A stretch of DNA of 64,000 nucleotides, taken from NCBI GenBank assembly GCA_030018455.1, contig JASEFU010000009.1:1-64000 (forward strand), read 5' to 3'. Of this stretch, positions 8,870 to 16,894 are shown one piece after another. The translations under genes were made by a program, and so were the position numbers. Within the stretch, counting starts at the first letter, position 1, and every line of letters starts with the position of its first letter. The stretch comes from Dehalococcoidia bacterium. GTDB taxonomy: Bacteria; Chloroflexota; Dehalococcoidia; DSTF01; JALHUB01. A model generated the notes under the pieces. It was given only the letters and a program-made list of their open reading frames with translations, was not told the origin of the DNA and did no database searches.

Positions 8870-10084
8870 CTACGACGAGGCGAAGGTGCGGCCTTCCGTC
8901 TTAATCGCGGGCGCGATCATCAGCTCTACCTGCTGGAACTCGCGCACGTTCCCCGCGCCGCATACGCCCAGCGCAGTGCGCAGGATGCCCGCCAGGTTCT
9001 CCGTGCCGTCGCTGCGCGAAGTGGGGCCGTGGAGTATCTTCTTCAAATTGTTGCGCACGCCCACCGTCACCCTCGTGCCGCGCGGCAGCTCGGGGTGCGG
9101 CGCCGACATCCCCCAGTGATGGCCGCGCCCGGGCGCTTCCTCGGCGCTGCTCAGCAGGGTGCCGAGCATGACCGCGTCGGCGCCGGCGGCAAACGCCTTG
9201 CACAGGTCGCCGCCGCTGTGGATGCCGCCGTCGGTGATGATGGGCACGTAGCGTCCGCTCTCGCGGAAGTAGGCGTTGCGGGCGGCCGCGCAGTCGATGG
9301 TCGCCGTGACCTGCGGCACGCCGATCCCCAGCACCTCGCGCGTGGTGCAGATGCAGCTCGGCCCCACGCCGACGAGCACGCCCGCCACTCCCGTCTCCAT
9401 CAATTCCTTGCAGGGCCCGAAGCTCACCGTGTTACCGACGACGACGGGCACCGGTAGCTGCTGGCAGAGCTTCTCGAAACGCAGGCCCTCGAGGCTGCGG
9501 GAAATGTGGCGCGCCGTCGTCACCGTCGACTGCACGAAGAAGACATCGACGCCCGCTTCGACGGCCAACGGCGCGAACTTCTTGGCGTTCGCCGGCGTGC
9601 AGGAGACGGCGCTGAGGGCGCCCGCACTCTTCACCTGCCTGATCCGCTCGCCGATGAGCGCGGGTTTCACGGGCTGCGAGTATATGCGCTGCAGCAACGC
9701 ACCCACTTCGTCGATCCGCGCCGACGCGATCTCGGCCAGGACGCCTTCAGGGTCTTCGTAGCGCGTCTGTACGCCCTCCAGGTTGAGCACGGCCAGCCCG
9801 CCAAGCTGATTGAAGACAACGGCAGAGCGTGGATCGACGATGGCGTCCATCGCGGCGGCGATGAACGGCAGGGGCAGCTTGATGTCTCCGAGACTGAAGG
9901 AGATATCGGTAAGCTCAGGATTAAGGGTTACGTCGCCGGGAACTATGGCGACCTCGTCGAAGCCGTACGCCCGGCGCATTTGTTTAGCCCCGGGGGGCGC
10001 CATGGCCTCTTCCCGGGGCTCGACAGTCGGAACCAGCGATGCCGGTACCCGCGCCGGGACATCTTGCCAGCCGATGTCCCTCAT
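8870..10084 (-). CDS. guaB3: GuaB3-type IMP dehydrogenase-related protein
   Basis: The 404-residue TIM barrel belongs to the IMP dehydrogenase/GMP reductase superfamily. The loop GVGPSCICTTREVLGIGVPQ (near residue 228) holds the catalytic Cys, and VPIITDGGIHSGGD plus GADAVMLGTLL form the phosphate-binding site. CBS domains are absent and length is well below the roughly 490 residues of GuaB, matching GuaB3. GuaB3 proteins have been reported to oxidise IMP to XMP in some bacteria; the reaction here is inferred. A strong ribosome site (GGAGGGGGGAG) precedes the ATG at 10084. It is divergent from rsmI. Confidence 0.88.
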   Translation of the reverse strand: MRDIGWQDVPARVPASLVPTVEPREEAMAPPGAKQMRRAYGFDEVAIVPGDVTLNPELTDISFSLGDIKLPLPFIAAAMDAIVDPRSAVVFNQLGGLAVLNLEGVQTRYEDPEGVLAEIASARIDEVGALLQRIYSQPVKPALIGERIRQVKSAGALSAVSCTPANAKKFAPLAVEAGVDVFFVQSTVTTARHISRSLEGLRFEKLCQQLPVPVVVGNTVSFGPCKELMETGVAGVLVGVGPSCICTTREVLGIGVPQVTATIDCAAARNAYFRESGRYVPIITDGGIHSGGDLCKAFAAGADAVMLGTLLSSAEEAPGRGHHWGMSAPHPELPRGTRVTVGVRNNLKKILHGPTSRSDGTENLAGILRTALGVCGAGNVREFQQVELMIAPAIKTEGRTFASS

Positions 10085-10163
10085 TTGCTCCCCCCTCCCT
10101 CAGAGGTGCTTTTCAAAGACTTTATCAAAGAGCGGGGGAGAGGTCAATGGTAAACAACCCCTG

Positions 10164-10186
10164 ATCGTTTATAATATTGCAACGAT
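10164..10186. promoter_or_regulatory. AT-rich divergent promoter region with inverted repeat
   Basis: ATCGTT (10164-10169) and AACGAT (10181-10186) flank TATAAT (10170-10175) on the plus strand. On the minus strand the same bases read as a TATTAT-like -10. The region lies between divergent guaB3 and rsmI and is the most AT-rich stretch nearby. A bound dimer would cover both start regions. No consensus -35 is seen. Confidence 0.4.
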
Positions 10187-10214
10187 TAGACGAATAATCA
10201 ATTTATGTAAAACG

Positions 10215-11045
10215 ATGGGGAAACTTTTCCTGGTCGCGACGCCAATCGGCAACCTGGAGGACATCACCCTCCGCGCCCTGCGCACCCTCCGCGAGGTCAG
10301 TCTGATCGCCGCCGAGGATACCCGCACCACCCGCAAGCTCCTCTCACACTACGATATCCACACACCGGTAACCAGCTACAACGACGACAACAAGGCGAAG
10401 AAGACGCCCTTCGTCCTCCAGCGCCTGAGCGAAGGCGACGTCGCTCTCGTATCGGAGGCAGGGACGCCCGGAATAAGCGATCCCGGCCGGGAGCTGGTGG
10501 CGGCCGCGAACGCAGCGGGCGTGCAGGTCGTGCCCGTGCCCGGGCCGTCGGCGGTGACGGCGGCGATCGCGGCCTCCGGCGTCGGCCCGCGCGGGTTCAC
10601 GTTCGTCGGCTTTCCGCCGCGGCAGGCCTCCCAGCGCCGGCGCCTGTTCCACTCGCTTCGAGACAGGGACGAGACGCTCGTCCTCTTCGAGGCGCCGCAC
10701 CGCCTGATCGGGACGCTCGCCGACCTGCGCTCGGAGCTGGGCGACCGCCGGGTAGTCGTCTGCCGCGAGCTGACGAAGCTCCACGAAGAAGTCTTTCGCG
10801 GCCGCGTCTCGGAGGCGCAGGAGCGCTTTCGCGAGCCGCGGGGCGAGTTCACGCTCGTCGTCGCCCCGCCTGAGGAAGGGCAGGTGCCGGAGCAGGGCGA
10901 TCGGCAGGACGAAGCGGCGATCATCGAAGAAATGCGCCGGTTGCGCGACGAGGGCAGGAGCGCACAGGAAACGATGCGGCTGCTCTCGGAGCGACACAGC
11001 GTATCGCGACGGCGGCTCTACCGCCTCTGGCTGGGGCTACAGTAG
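10215..11045 (+). CDS. rsmI: 16S rRNA (cytidine-1402 2'-O) methyltransferase
   Basis: RsmI methylates the ribose of C1402 in the decoding centre of 16S rRNA. The start at 10215 gives the canonical MGKLFLVATPIGNLEDITLRAL. Conserved blocks AAEDTRTTRKLL, VALVSEAGTPGISDPG, VVPVPGPSAVTAAIAASG and LFEAPHRL follow in order. The 276-residue length and small C-terminal basic domain are typical. An in-frame extension upstream to 9810 is antisense to guaB3 and not real. metG follows after 60 bases. Confidence 0.95.
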   Translation: MGKLFLVATPIGNLEDITLRALRTLREVSLIAAEDTRTTRKLLSHYDIHTPVTSYNDDNKAKKTPFVLQRLSEGDVALVSEAGTPGISDPGRELVAAANAAGVQVVPVPGPSAVTAAIAASGVGPRGFTFVGFPPRQASQRRRLFHSLRDRDETLVLFEAPHRLIGTLADLRSELGDRRVVVCRELTKLHEEVFRGRVSEAQERFREPRGEFTLVVAPPEEGQVPEQGDRQDEAAIIEEMRRLRDEGRSAQETMRLLSERHSVSRRRLYRLWLGLQ

Positions 11046-11105
11046 GTTTCTCAGAACGGTGCGGCTGGTATATTAGTACATGGTAGCGATGCGGGAAGGA
11101 CGCCA

Positions 11106-12770
11106 ATGCCTGAGAAGATATTCATCGGAGTGGCCTGGCCCTACGCCAACGGCTCGCTGCACCTGGGCCAGATAGCCGGCGCCTACCTGCCGCCCGACAT
11201 CTTCGCGCGCTATCACCGCGTGAAAGGCAACCGCGTGCTAATGGTGTCGGGCAGCGACCAGCACGGCACCCCTATCACCGTCCGCGCCGCCGAGGAAGGC
11301 GTCAGCCCGACGGAGATCGCGTCCCGCTTCCACGAGGAGTTCGTCGACTCGTGGCGGCGCCTCGGCATCGCCTTCGATCTGTATACCACGACAGGCACGG
11401 CTAACCACGCCGCCGTCGTCCAGGATATGTTCAGCCGGCTGCTCCAAAACGGCGACATCTACCGGGAGAAGATGCGCCTCCCCTACTGCACCGTCGAGCA
11501 GCGCTTCCTCCTCGACCGCTACGTCATCGGCGTGTGCCCCATCTGCGGCTACCCCGACGCCCGCGGCGACCAGTGCGACAACTGCGGCAACGTGCTTGAT
11601 CCCAACGATCTGCTGGACGCGCACTGCCGCTTCGACGGCTCCGTGCCGGAGACGCGCGAGTCGGAGCACTTCTTCCTGCGTCTCAGCGCCTACAACGAGC
11701 GCCTCAAGGCCTGGCTATCAGAGGACAAGGCGCACTGGCGCAAGAACGTCCTTAACTTCTCGCTGGGGGTGCTCCAGCAGGGGCTCCGCGACAGGGCGAT
11801 AACGCGCGACCTCGAATGGGGGATCAAGATACCTGTCGAGGGGTTCGAGGACAAGCGCATCTACGTCTGGTTCGAGAACGTCATCGGCTACCTGTCGGCG
11901 GCGAAGGAATGGGCGCAGCGCCGCGGCGAGCCCGAGGCCTGGCGCGAGTTCTGGCAGGACCCGGAGTGCAAGAGCTACTACTTCATCGGCAAGGACAATA
12001 TCTGGTTCCACACCCTTAGCTGGCCGGCGATGCTCATGATGTACGGCGGCCTCAACCTCCCCTACGACGTCCCCGCGAACCAGTACTTGAATTTCGGCGG
12101 CGGCAAGGCATCGACGAGCCGCGGCACGGCGCCGTTCCTCCCCGATTACCTGGCGAAATACGACCCCGACCCGCTCCGCTACTATCTCACCGCCATCATG
12201 CCGGAGACAGCCGACAGCGACTTCAGCGAGGTCGCGCTGGTGCGCCGCAACAACGACGAGCTGCTGGCTACCTGGGGCAACCTGGTGCACCGCGTGGTCA
12301 CGTTCACCTACCGCCGCTTTGACGGCAAGGTGCCGGAGCCGGGCTATCTGGACGCTGAGAGCCGCGCGCTGCTTTCCCGCGCAGAGACGGCCCTGCAAGA
12401 GGAGGGCGATCATCTGGCCGCCTGCCGCTTTCGCGCCGGACTGGCGAGCGCGATGTCGCTGGCCCAGGACGCGAACCGCTACCTGGAAGAGAAATCGCCC
12501 TGGCGGCGGATCAAGGAAGACCCGCTAGAGGCGGCAACCGCCCTTCACACGGCCATAAGTGTGATCAATACCCTGAAGACCGCTTTCTACCCCTACCTGC
12601 CCTTCACCTCGGAGCGGTTGCACGGCTATTTGGGGCAGGAAGGGGACGTGACCGCGGCCGGCTGGCAGGTCCGCGCCGTCGAGCCGGGGACGCCCCTCCG
12701 CGAGCCGGAGCCCCTGTTCAAGAAGCTGGAGCCGCTTGTCACCGAAGAAGAGGAGGCGCCGCCTGCCTGA
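11106..12770 (+). CDS. metG: Methionyl-tRNA synthetase
   Basis: This class I synthetase charges initiator and elongator tRNA-Met. HLGQ (HIGH motif, near residue 17) lies in PYANGSLHLGQIAGAYL. A zinc knuckle CPICGYPDARGDQCDNCG follows, and the KMSKS loop reads KASTSRG, a divergent form that keeps the first Lys and the second Ser. The 554-residue protein ends after the anticodon-binding helical domain and lacks the C-terminal tRNA-binding extension. The tatD ribosome site lies inside its last codons, indicating an operon metG-tatD-prenyl synthase. Confidence 0.95.
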   Translation: MPEKIFIGVAWPYANGSLHLGQIAGAYLPPDIFARYHRVKGNRVLMVSGSDQHGTPITVRAAEEGVSPTEIASRFHEEFVDSWRRLGIAFDLYTTTGTANHAAVVQDMFSRLLQNGDIYREKMRLPYCTVEQRFLLDRYVIGVCPICGYPDARGDQCDNCGNVLDPNDLLDAHCRFDGSVPETRESEHFFLRLSAYNERLKAWLSEDKAHWRKNVLNFSLGVLQQGLRDRAITRDLEWGIKIPVEGFEDKRIYVWFENVIGYLSAAKEWAQRRGEPEAWREFWQDPECKSYYFIGKDNIWFHTLSWPAMLMMYGGLNLPYDVPANQYLNFGGGKASTSRGTAPFLPDYLAKYDPDPLRYYLTAIMPETADSDFSEVALVRRNNDELLATWGNLVHRVVTFTYRRFDGKVPEPGYLDAESRALLSRAETALQEEGDHLAACRFRAGLASAMSLAQDANRYLEEKSPWRRIKEDPLEAATALHTAISVINTLKTAFYPYLPFTSERLHGYLGQEGDVTAAGWQVRAVEPGTPLREPEPLFKKLEPLVTEEEEAPPA

Positions 12771-12771
12771 C

Positions 12772-13599
12772 ATGGACGTCGTCTTCGATTCCCACGGCCA
12801 CCTTCAGCTCGCCGCTTTCGACAGGGACCGCGACGCCGTGCTCGAACGAGCGCGGGATGCGGGTGTGTCGGGAAGCGTAGTCGTCGGCATCGACGGCGAG
12901 AGCAATCGGCGCGCCGTCGCCCTCACCAAGCGCCACCCGGACGTCTTCGCGGCGGTCGGCTTCCACCCCCACGAGGCGAAGTCGTTTGACGGCGAAGCGC
13001 TCCACCTGCTAAGGGAGCTAGCTCAGGCGCCGGGCGTCGTCGCCATCGGGGAGACCGGCTTCGATTTCTACCGCAATCTTTCCCCTCGCGCCGACCAGGA
13101 GCGGGCGTTCCGCGCCCATCTGGAACTGGCGGCGGAACTGGGTCTGCCGGTGATTATCCACGCGCGGCAAGCGGAGAAGGAGACGCTCGCCGCGCTCAGA
13201 AGCTGGACGAATAGCAATCCGGCGCTCTCGCGGCCGCTCGGCGTGCTCCACTGCTTCGCAGGCAGCGCGGAGTCGGCGAGGGCCTACTTCGAGATGGGCT
13301 TCCTCATCTCCGTCGCCGGGAACGTCACCTACCCCAACGCGGCCCACCTTCGATCGGTCGTCGCGGCGGTGCCCCTCGAGCGTCTGGTCGTCGAAACCGA
13401 CTGCCCGTTTCTGGCGCCGCAGAGCCGGCGCGGCAGGCGTAGCGAACCCGCGGACGTAGTCGAGACGGCGAAGGCGGTTGCGGCTATCCAGGACGTTACC
13501 TTCGGCGAGGTCGCACGGGCGACGACCGACAACGCGCGCGCTCTGTTCCGCATCACTGCCCGCGAGCCGGTGTCGGGCCGACGAGGTGGCGCGGCGTGA
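12772..13599 (+). CDS. tatD: TatD-family metal-dependent DNase
   Basis: The 275-residue TIM-barrel hydrolase starts at ATG 12772, one base after the metG stop, with GAGGAGG upstream. Metal ligands are visible as DSHGHL (near residue 6), the central Glu in VAIGETGFDFYRN, IIHARQ, VLHCFAG and the final Asp in VVETDCPFLAP. The start motif is D-S-H-G-H rather than the usual D-T-H-C-H, which keeps the two His. TatD enzymes are 3'-exonucleases implicated in DNA repair. Placement behind metG is common in bacteria. Confidence 0.92.
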   Translation: MDVVFDSHGHLQLAAFDRDRDAVLERARDAGVSGSVVVGIDGESNRRAVALTKRHPDVFAAVGFHPHEAKSFDGEALHLLRELAQAPGVVAIGETGFDFYRNLSPRADQERAFRAHLELAAELGLPVIIHARQAEKETLAALRSWTNSNPALSRPLGVLHCFAGSAESARAYFEMGFLISVAGNVTYPNAAHLRSVVAAVPLERLVVETDCPFLAPQSRRGRRSEPADVVETAKAVAAIQDVTFGEVARATTDNARALFRITAREPVSGRRGGAA

Positions 13600-14564
13600 A
13601 AGCGATCTCCAGCCTCTACGCCCCAATCCGTCGGGAGCTGGCGGGCGTCGAAGAGACGCTTCAGCGGGTGGCCAGGCCCGACAGCCCCTGGCTGGCCGAG
13701 ATGCTGTCGGCCGTTCTCTTCAAGGGCGGCAAACGGATGCGGCCGGCGGTGGCGCTGCTCTCCGGCAAGTTCGGCGATTCCGCGGATGCGCCGTCCGTGC
13801 CGCTGGCGGCGGCGCTCGAACTCCTCCACACGGCGAGTCTGGTGCACGACGACATCATCGACAGCGCCGGCATGAGACGCGGCCGGCCGACGGCCAGCAG
13901 CCTGTTCGATAATCACTCCGCGGTCGTGCTGGGCGACTACATATTCGCGGTAGCGGCCGTGCTGGTGGCACAGACCGGCAATGTCGAAGTAACCAGCCTG
14001 TTCGCGCAGACAATGATCGCCATGGCGCAAGCGGAGTTGAGCGAGGACAGGTCTGCCTTCCAATACTACCAGAGCCTTGACGACTATCTTCGCCGGATCA
14101 ACGGCAAGACGGCCTCGCTCTTCGCCGTTGCCGCGCAGGGAGGTGCGCTCGCGGCAAACGCCTCGCGTGCGGTCGTGCAATCGCTTCAGAAGTACGGCGA
14201 GAACCTGGGGATGGAGTTCCAGATCGTGGATGATATCCTCGACTTCGACGGCGATGCCGAGGAAATGGGGAAGCCTGTGGGAAGCGACCTCATGCAGGGG
14301 ACACTGACGCTGCCCTCGCTCCTCCTGGTGCAGCGCTACCCTGAGGACAACCCCGTCAAGCTTCTGTTCGACGCAAGAGGCGGCAGTGAGCTGCTGGCCC
14401 GCTCCATCGGGATGGTGAAGGAGTCGGGGATACTCGAGGAGTCGTACGCGGTGGCCAGGGACTATCGCGACCGCGCCTGCCTGTCGCTGCGAGAGCTGCC
14501 TCCGGGGGCACCGCGCGACGCTCTCGAGGGGCTAGCCGATTACGTGCTGGAGCGCCGGACGTAG
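13596..14564 (+). CDS. Polyprenyl diphosphate synthase
   Basis: This all-trans prenyl transferase elongates allylic diphosphates with IPP, probably for a quinone side chain. The first Asp-rich motif is HDDIIDSAGMRRGRPT (near residue 88) and the second is IVDDILDFDG (near residue 210). At 322 residues it matches the catalytic subunit of hepta- to nonaprenyl synthases. The GTG start at 13596 overlaps the tatD TGA by four bases. Chain length cannot be read with confidence. Confidence 0.9.
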   Translation: MKAISSLYAPIRRELAGVEETLQRVARPDSPWLAEMLSAVLFKGGKRMRPAVALLSGKFGDSADAPSVPLAAALELLHTASLVHDDIIDSAGMRRGRPTASSLFDNHSAVVLGDYIFAVAAVLVAQTGNVEVTSLFAQTMIAMAQAELSEDRSAFQYYQSLDDYLRRINGKTASLFAVAAQGGALAANASRAVVQSLQKYGENLGMEFQIVDDILDFDGDAEEMGKPVGSDLMQGTLTLPSLLLVQRYPEDNPVKLLFDARGGSELLARSIGMVKESGILEESYAVARDYRDRACLSLRELPPGAPRDALEGLADYVLERRT

Positions 14565-14567
14565 CCG

Positions 14568-14972
14568 CTAGCGGATTTGTGGCTTCGGCCCCCTGATCGG
14601 GCGGACGCCGGAGTCCAGCATCTTTTTTTCTTCCTTCTTTTGGAGCTCCGCCTTTTCCCGCTCGATTTCAAGCTCGCCCTTGCTCTTCCGCGCCGGCGGC
14701 CGCGGCTTGTTCAGCTCCGGGTGCTCCCCCACGCGGACGGGGCCCGTGATCGGCCGCTTCACCTCTTTGCCCAGGTGCCAGTACGTGCCCTTATCGGGAA
14801 TGCGGCGGGGGTAGCCGTCGCGGAAGGTGAAGGCGGCAAAGGAAGTGGGCATGATGCGCTGCCCGTCCTTGCTGCAAAGTGGACAGGGAACGGGATCGGA
14901 GGCTTCGCGCATGGGGCGAAGGGCCTCGAAGATGCCGTTGCAGTTTTCGCAGTAGTACTCGTACAGGGGCAC
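14568..14972 (-). CDS. FmdB-family zinc-ribbon protein
   Basis: The 134-residue protein starts with the FmdB signature MPLYEYYCENCNGIFEALRP and a second knuckle CPLC near residue 34, forming one zinc ribbon. The C-terminal half is long, basic and Lys/Glu-rich, probably a helix. FmdB-type proteins were first linked to formamidase operons as putative regulators; the role here is unknown. It converges on the prenyl synthase gene with only three bases between, and recO lies upstream on the same strand. Confidence 0.8.
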   Translation of the reverse strand: MPLYEYYCENCNGIFEALRPMREASDPVPCPLCSKDGQRIMPTSFAAFTFRDGYPRRIPDKGTYWHLGKEVKRPITGPVRVGEHPELNKPRPPARKSKGELEIEREKAELQKKEEKKMLDSGVRPIRGPKPQIR

Positions 14973-15023
14973 CGAACCAACCTCCGACAGCTTGCTTTGA
15001 ATTCAGATTACAGCCCGCATCGC

Positions 15024-15827
15024 TTACTGTCTAACCTCTCGTTCCGCGACGCGATCCGTGTGGCGAAGCGTGTCGAGGAAGCGGGCAGAGCGCACGTCGC
15101 GCTCAAGCAGGTAGAAGATGTACTCGCGCAGATGCCTTTCGATCTCGACTGCGAGAGCAGGCGTCAGACGCAGGCGGGCCACATCCGCGAAGTCGCCGGT
15201 TTGCAGCAGCCGCATCACCTTCAGCGCGTTGAGGGAAAGCGGTCGAGGCATCGGCGAGTCGCGGGCGCACTCCGGGCAACTCACGCCGCCGCTCTCCACG
15301 CTCCAGTTGTTCGTTTGAGGGCGCAGGGCTTTGCCGCAGACGACGCACTCCTGCAACTGCGGCCGATAGCCCAGGTGGTCGAGGAGGCGCATCTCGAAGA
15401 AACGGAGGACGGCGTCGAGAGACGTCTCGGCGGCGAGGCGCCGCAGGCTCTCAAGCAGGAGGCGGAACACCGGGTACGCCTCCTGGCGCTCCGGGGTGAA
15501 GCGGTCGACGAGCTCGACCAGATAAAGGGCGCGGCCGGTGCGGTCGAGGTCCTCTCGCACAGGGGCGAAGAGCTCGACGGCCTGCGCCTGCGTGATTATG
15601 TCGAGCTCGCGTCCCTTCGCCAGCAGGAACGACGTGTGGCTGAGCGGCTCGACATGACCGCCGAGCTTGCTCCGGGGACGCCGCACTCCCTTCGCGACAG
15701 CGTCGAGCTTGCCGAGGTTGGGGGTGAAGAGGGTAATTATCTTGTCGGCCTCGCCCAGCCGCCGCTGCCGGAGGACGATGCCGGCCGTCTTGTAGAGCCG
15801 GGGGCGGCGCTCATCGGATGTCGTCAT
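15024..15827 (-). CDS. recO: DNA repair protein RecO
   Basis: RecO anneals SSB-coated single strands and with RecR loads RecA at gaps. The 267-residue protein has the N-terminal OB fold (KTAGIVLRQRRLGEADKIITLFT), a helical domain, and a zinc finger with CVVC near residue 180 and CPEC near residue 201. It lies 14 bases downstream of recR on the minus strand, a functional pairing. Confidence 0.93.
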   Translation of the reverse strand: MTTSDERRPRLYKTAGIVLRQRRLGEADKIITLFTPNLGKLDAVAKGVRRPRSKLGGHVEPLSHTSFLLAKGRELDIITQAQAVELFAPVREDLDRTGRALYLVELVDRFTPERQEAYPVFRLLLESLRRLAAETSLDAVLRFFEMRLLDHLGYRPQLQECVVCGKALRPQTNNWSVESGGVSCPECARDSPMPRPLSLNALKVMRLLQTGDFADVARLRLTPALAVEIERHLREYIFYLLERDVRSARFLDTLRHTDRVAEREVRQ

Positions 15828-15841
15828 GGCGGAGGCGGAGG

Positions 15842-16453
15842 TCAGACCTCCTGGCGGCCTTCGAGGGCGCGCGCGAGGGTTATGTTGTCGGCGTACTCGA
15901 GGTCGGCGCCCATAGGGAGGCCGCGCGCGAGGCGCGTCATCCTGATCCCCAGCGGCGCTATGAGGCGGCTGAGGTACATCGCCGTCGCCTCGCCCTGGAG
16001 ATTGGGGTTCGTGGCCATTATCACTTCGCGGACGCGGCCGTCCTTGAGCCGCGCCAGCAGCTCGCGCACCTTCAGGTCATCGGGCCCGATGCCGTCGACG
16101 GGGGAGATGGCGCCGTGGAGGACGTGGTAGAGCCCCTTATAGCTGCCGGTCCGCTCCAGGGCCAGGATGTCCAGCGGCTCCTCGACGACGCAGATGATCG
16201 ACTGCTCGCGCTGCTCATCGCGGCAAATGGCGCAGGGGTCGGAGTCGGTGATGTTCTGACAGACGGAACAGAGGACGATCTTCTCCTTCACTTCCAGGAT
16301 CGCCTGCGCGAGCGCCTGCGCGTACTCCTGCGGGGCGCGCAGCAGGTAGTAAGTGAGGCGCTGGGCGCTCTTCGGGCCGATACCGGGCAGCTTGCTCAGC
16401 TCCTCGATAAGGCGCCCCACCGGCATGGCGGTGGACGAAGAGATGTTTGTCAT
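15842..16453 (-). CDS. recR: Recombination protein RecR
   Basis: RecR forms a ring clamp acting with RecO in RecFOR gap repair. The 203-residue protein has an N-terminal helix-hairpin-helix (LSKLPGIGPKSAQRL), a Cys4 zinc finger (CSVC...CAIC, residues about 64-81), a Toprim domain beginning ICVVEEPLDILALE, and the C-terminal Walker-B-like region. The start has a short extra N-terminus; a downstream M at residue 10 is an alternative. The order dnaX-ybaB-recR is widely conserved. Confidence 0.95.
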   Translation of the reverse strand: MTNISSSTAMPVGRLIEELSKLPGIGPKSAQRLTYYLLRAPQEYAQALAQAILEVKEKIVLCSVCQNITDSDPCAICRDEQREQSIICVVEEPLDILALERTGSYKGLYHVLHGAISPVDGIGPDDLKVRELLARLKDGRVREVIMATNPNLQGEATAMYLSRLIAPLGIRMTRLARGLPMGADLEYADNITLARALEGRQEV

Positions 16454-16472
16454 TCGAGGCTCGTCACCACGT

Positions 16473-16790
16473 TCAGGGCATTCCCGGCAGACGCAGCCCG
16501 GCGGTGAGGCCGGACAGATGCTCCGACTGCAACGCCTGCGCCTTATGGAGCGCCTCGTTGAGGGCGGCGGTCACCAGGTCCTGCAGCATCTCGACGTCGT
16601 CGGGGTCGATAACCTCGGGCGCGATGGTGAGCGACAGGACGCGGAAGTCGCCGGAGAGGACGATCTTGACAGCGCCGCCGCCGGCGCTCCCTTCGGCGGT
16701 CTTGTTCTGGAGCTCCTGCTGCGCCTTCGCCAGCCGCGACTGCATCTGCTGGATCTGCCGCATCATCTCGCGGTTCATTTTCATTGTCAC
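16473..16790 (-). CDS. YbaB/EbfC-family nucleoid-associated protein
   Basis: This 105-residue protein is a dimeric DNA-binding protein of the YbaB family. The N-terminus (MTMKMNREMMRQIQQMQSRLAKAQQEL) is the long helix; the beta sheet includes GGGAVKIVLSGDFRVLSLTIAPE. It sits between dnaX and recR, the standard location. A GGTGTGAC upstream may be a weak ribosome site. Confidence 0.92.
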   Translation of the reverse strand: MTMKMNREMMRQIQQMQSRLAKAQQELQNKTAEGSAGGGAVKIVLSGDFRVLSLTIAPEVIDPDDVEMLQDLVTAALNEALHKAQALQSEHLSGLTAGLRLPGMP

Positions 16791-16894
16791 ACCTCATGTT
16801 TTGAGGATCGTTGTCCTTCGACGAGACTTGTCTTGCTGCACCAGGCCCTGACGGACGCGGCATCATTCCGAGGCTAAAGGAAGGGCAACCCTCC

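Noticed and set aside
16791-16894. SRP-RNA-like string GTCAGG...CAGCA on the minus strand between dnaX and ybaB
   Set aside because: The GGAA tetraloop region and the flanking complementary arms of SRP RNA helix 8 are missing, and the gap is only 104 bases.
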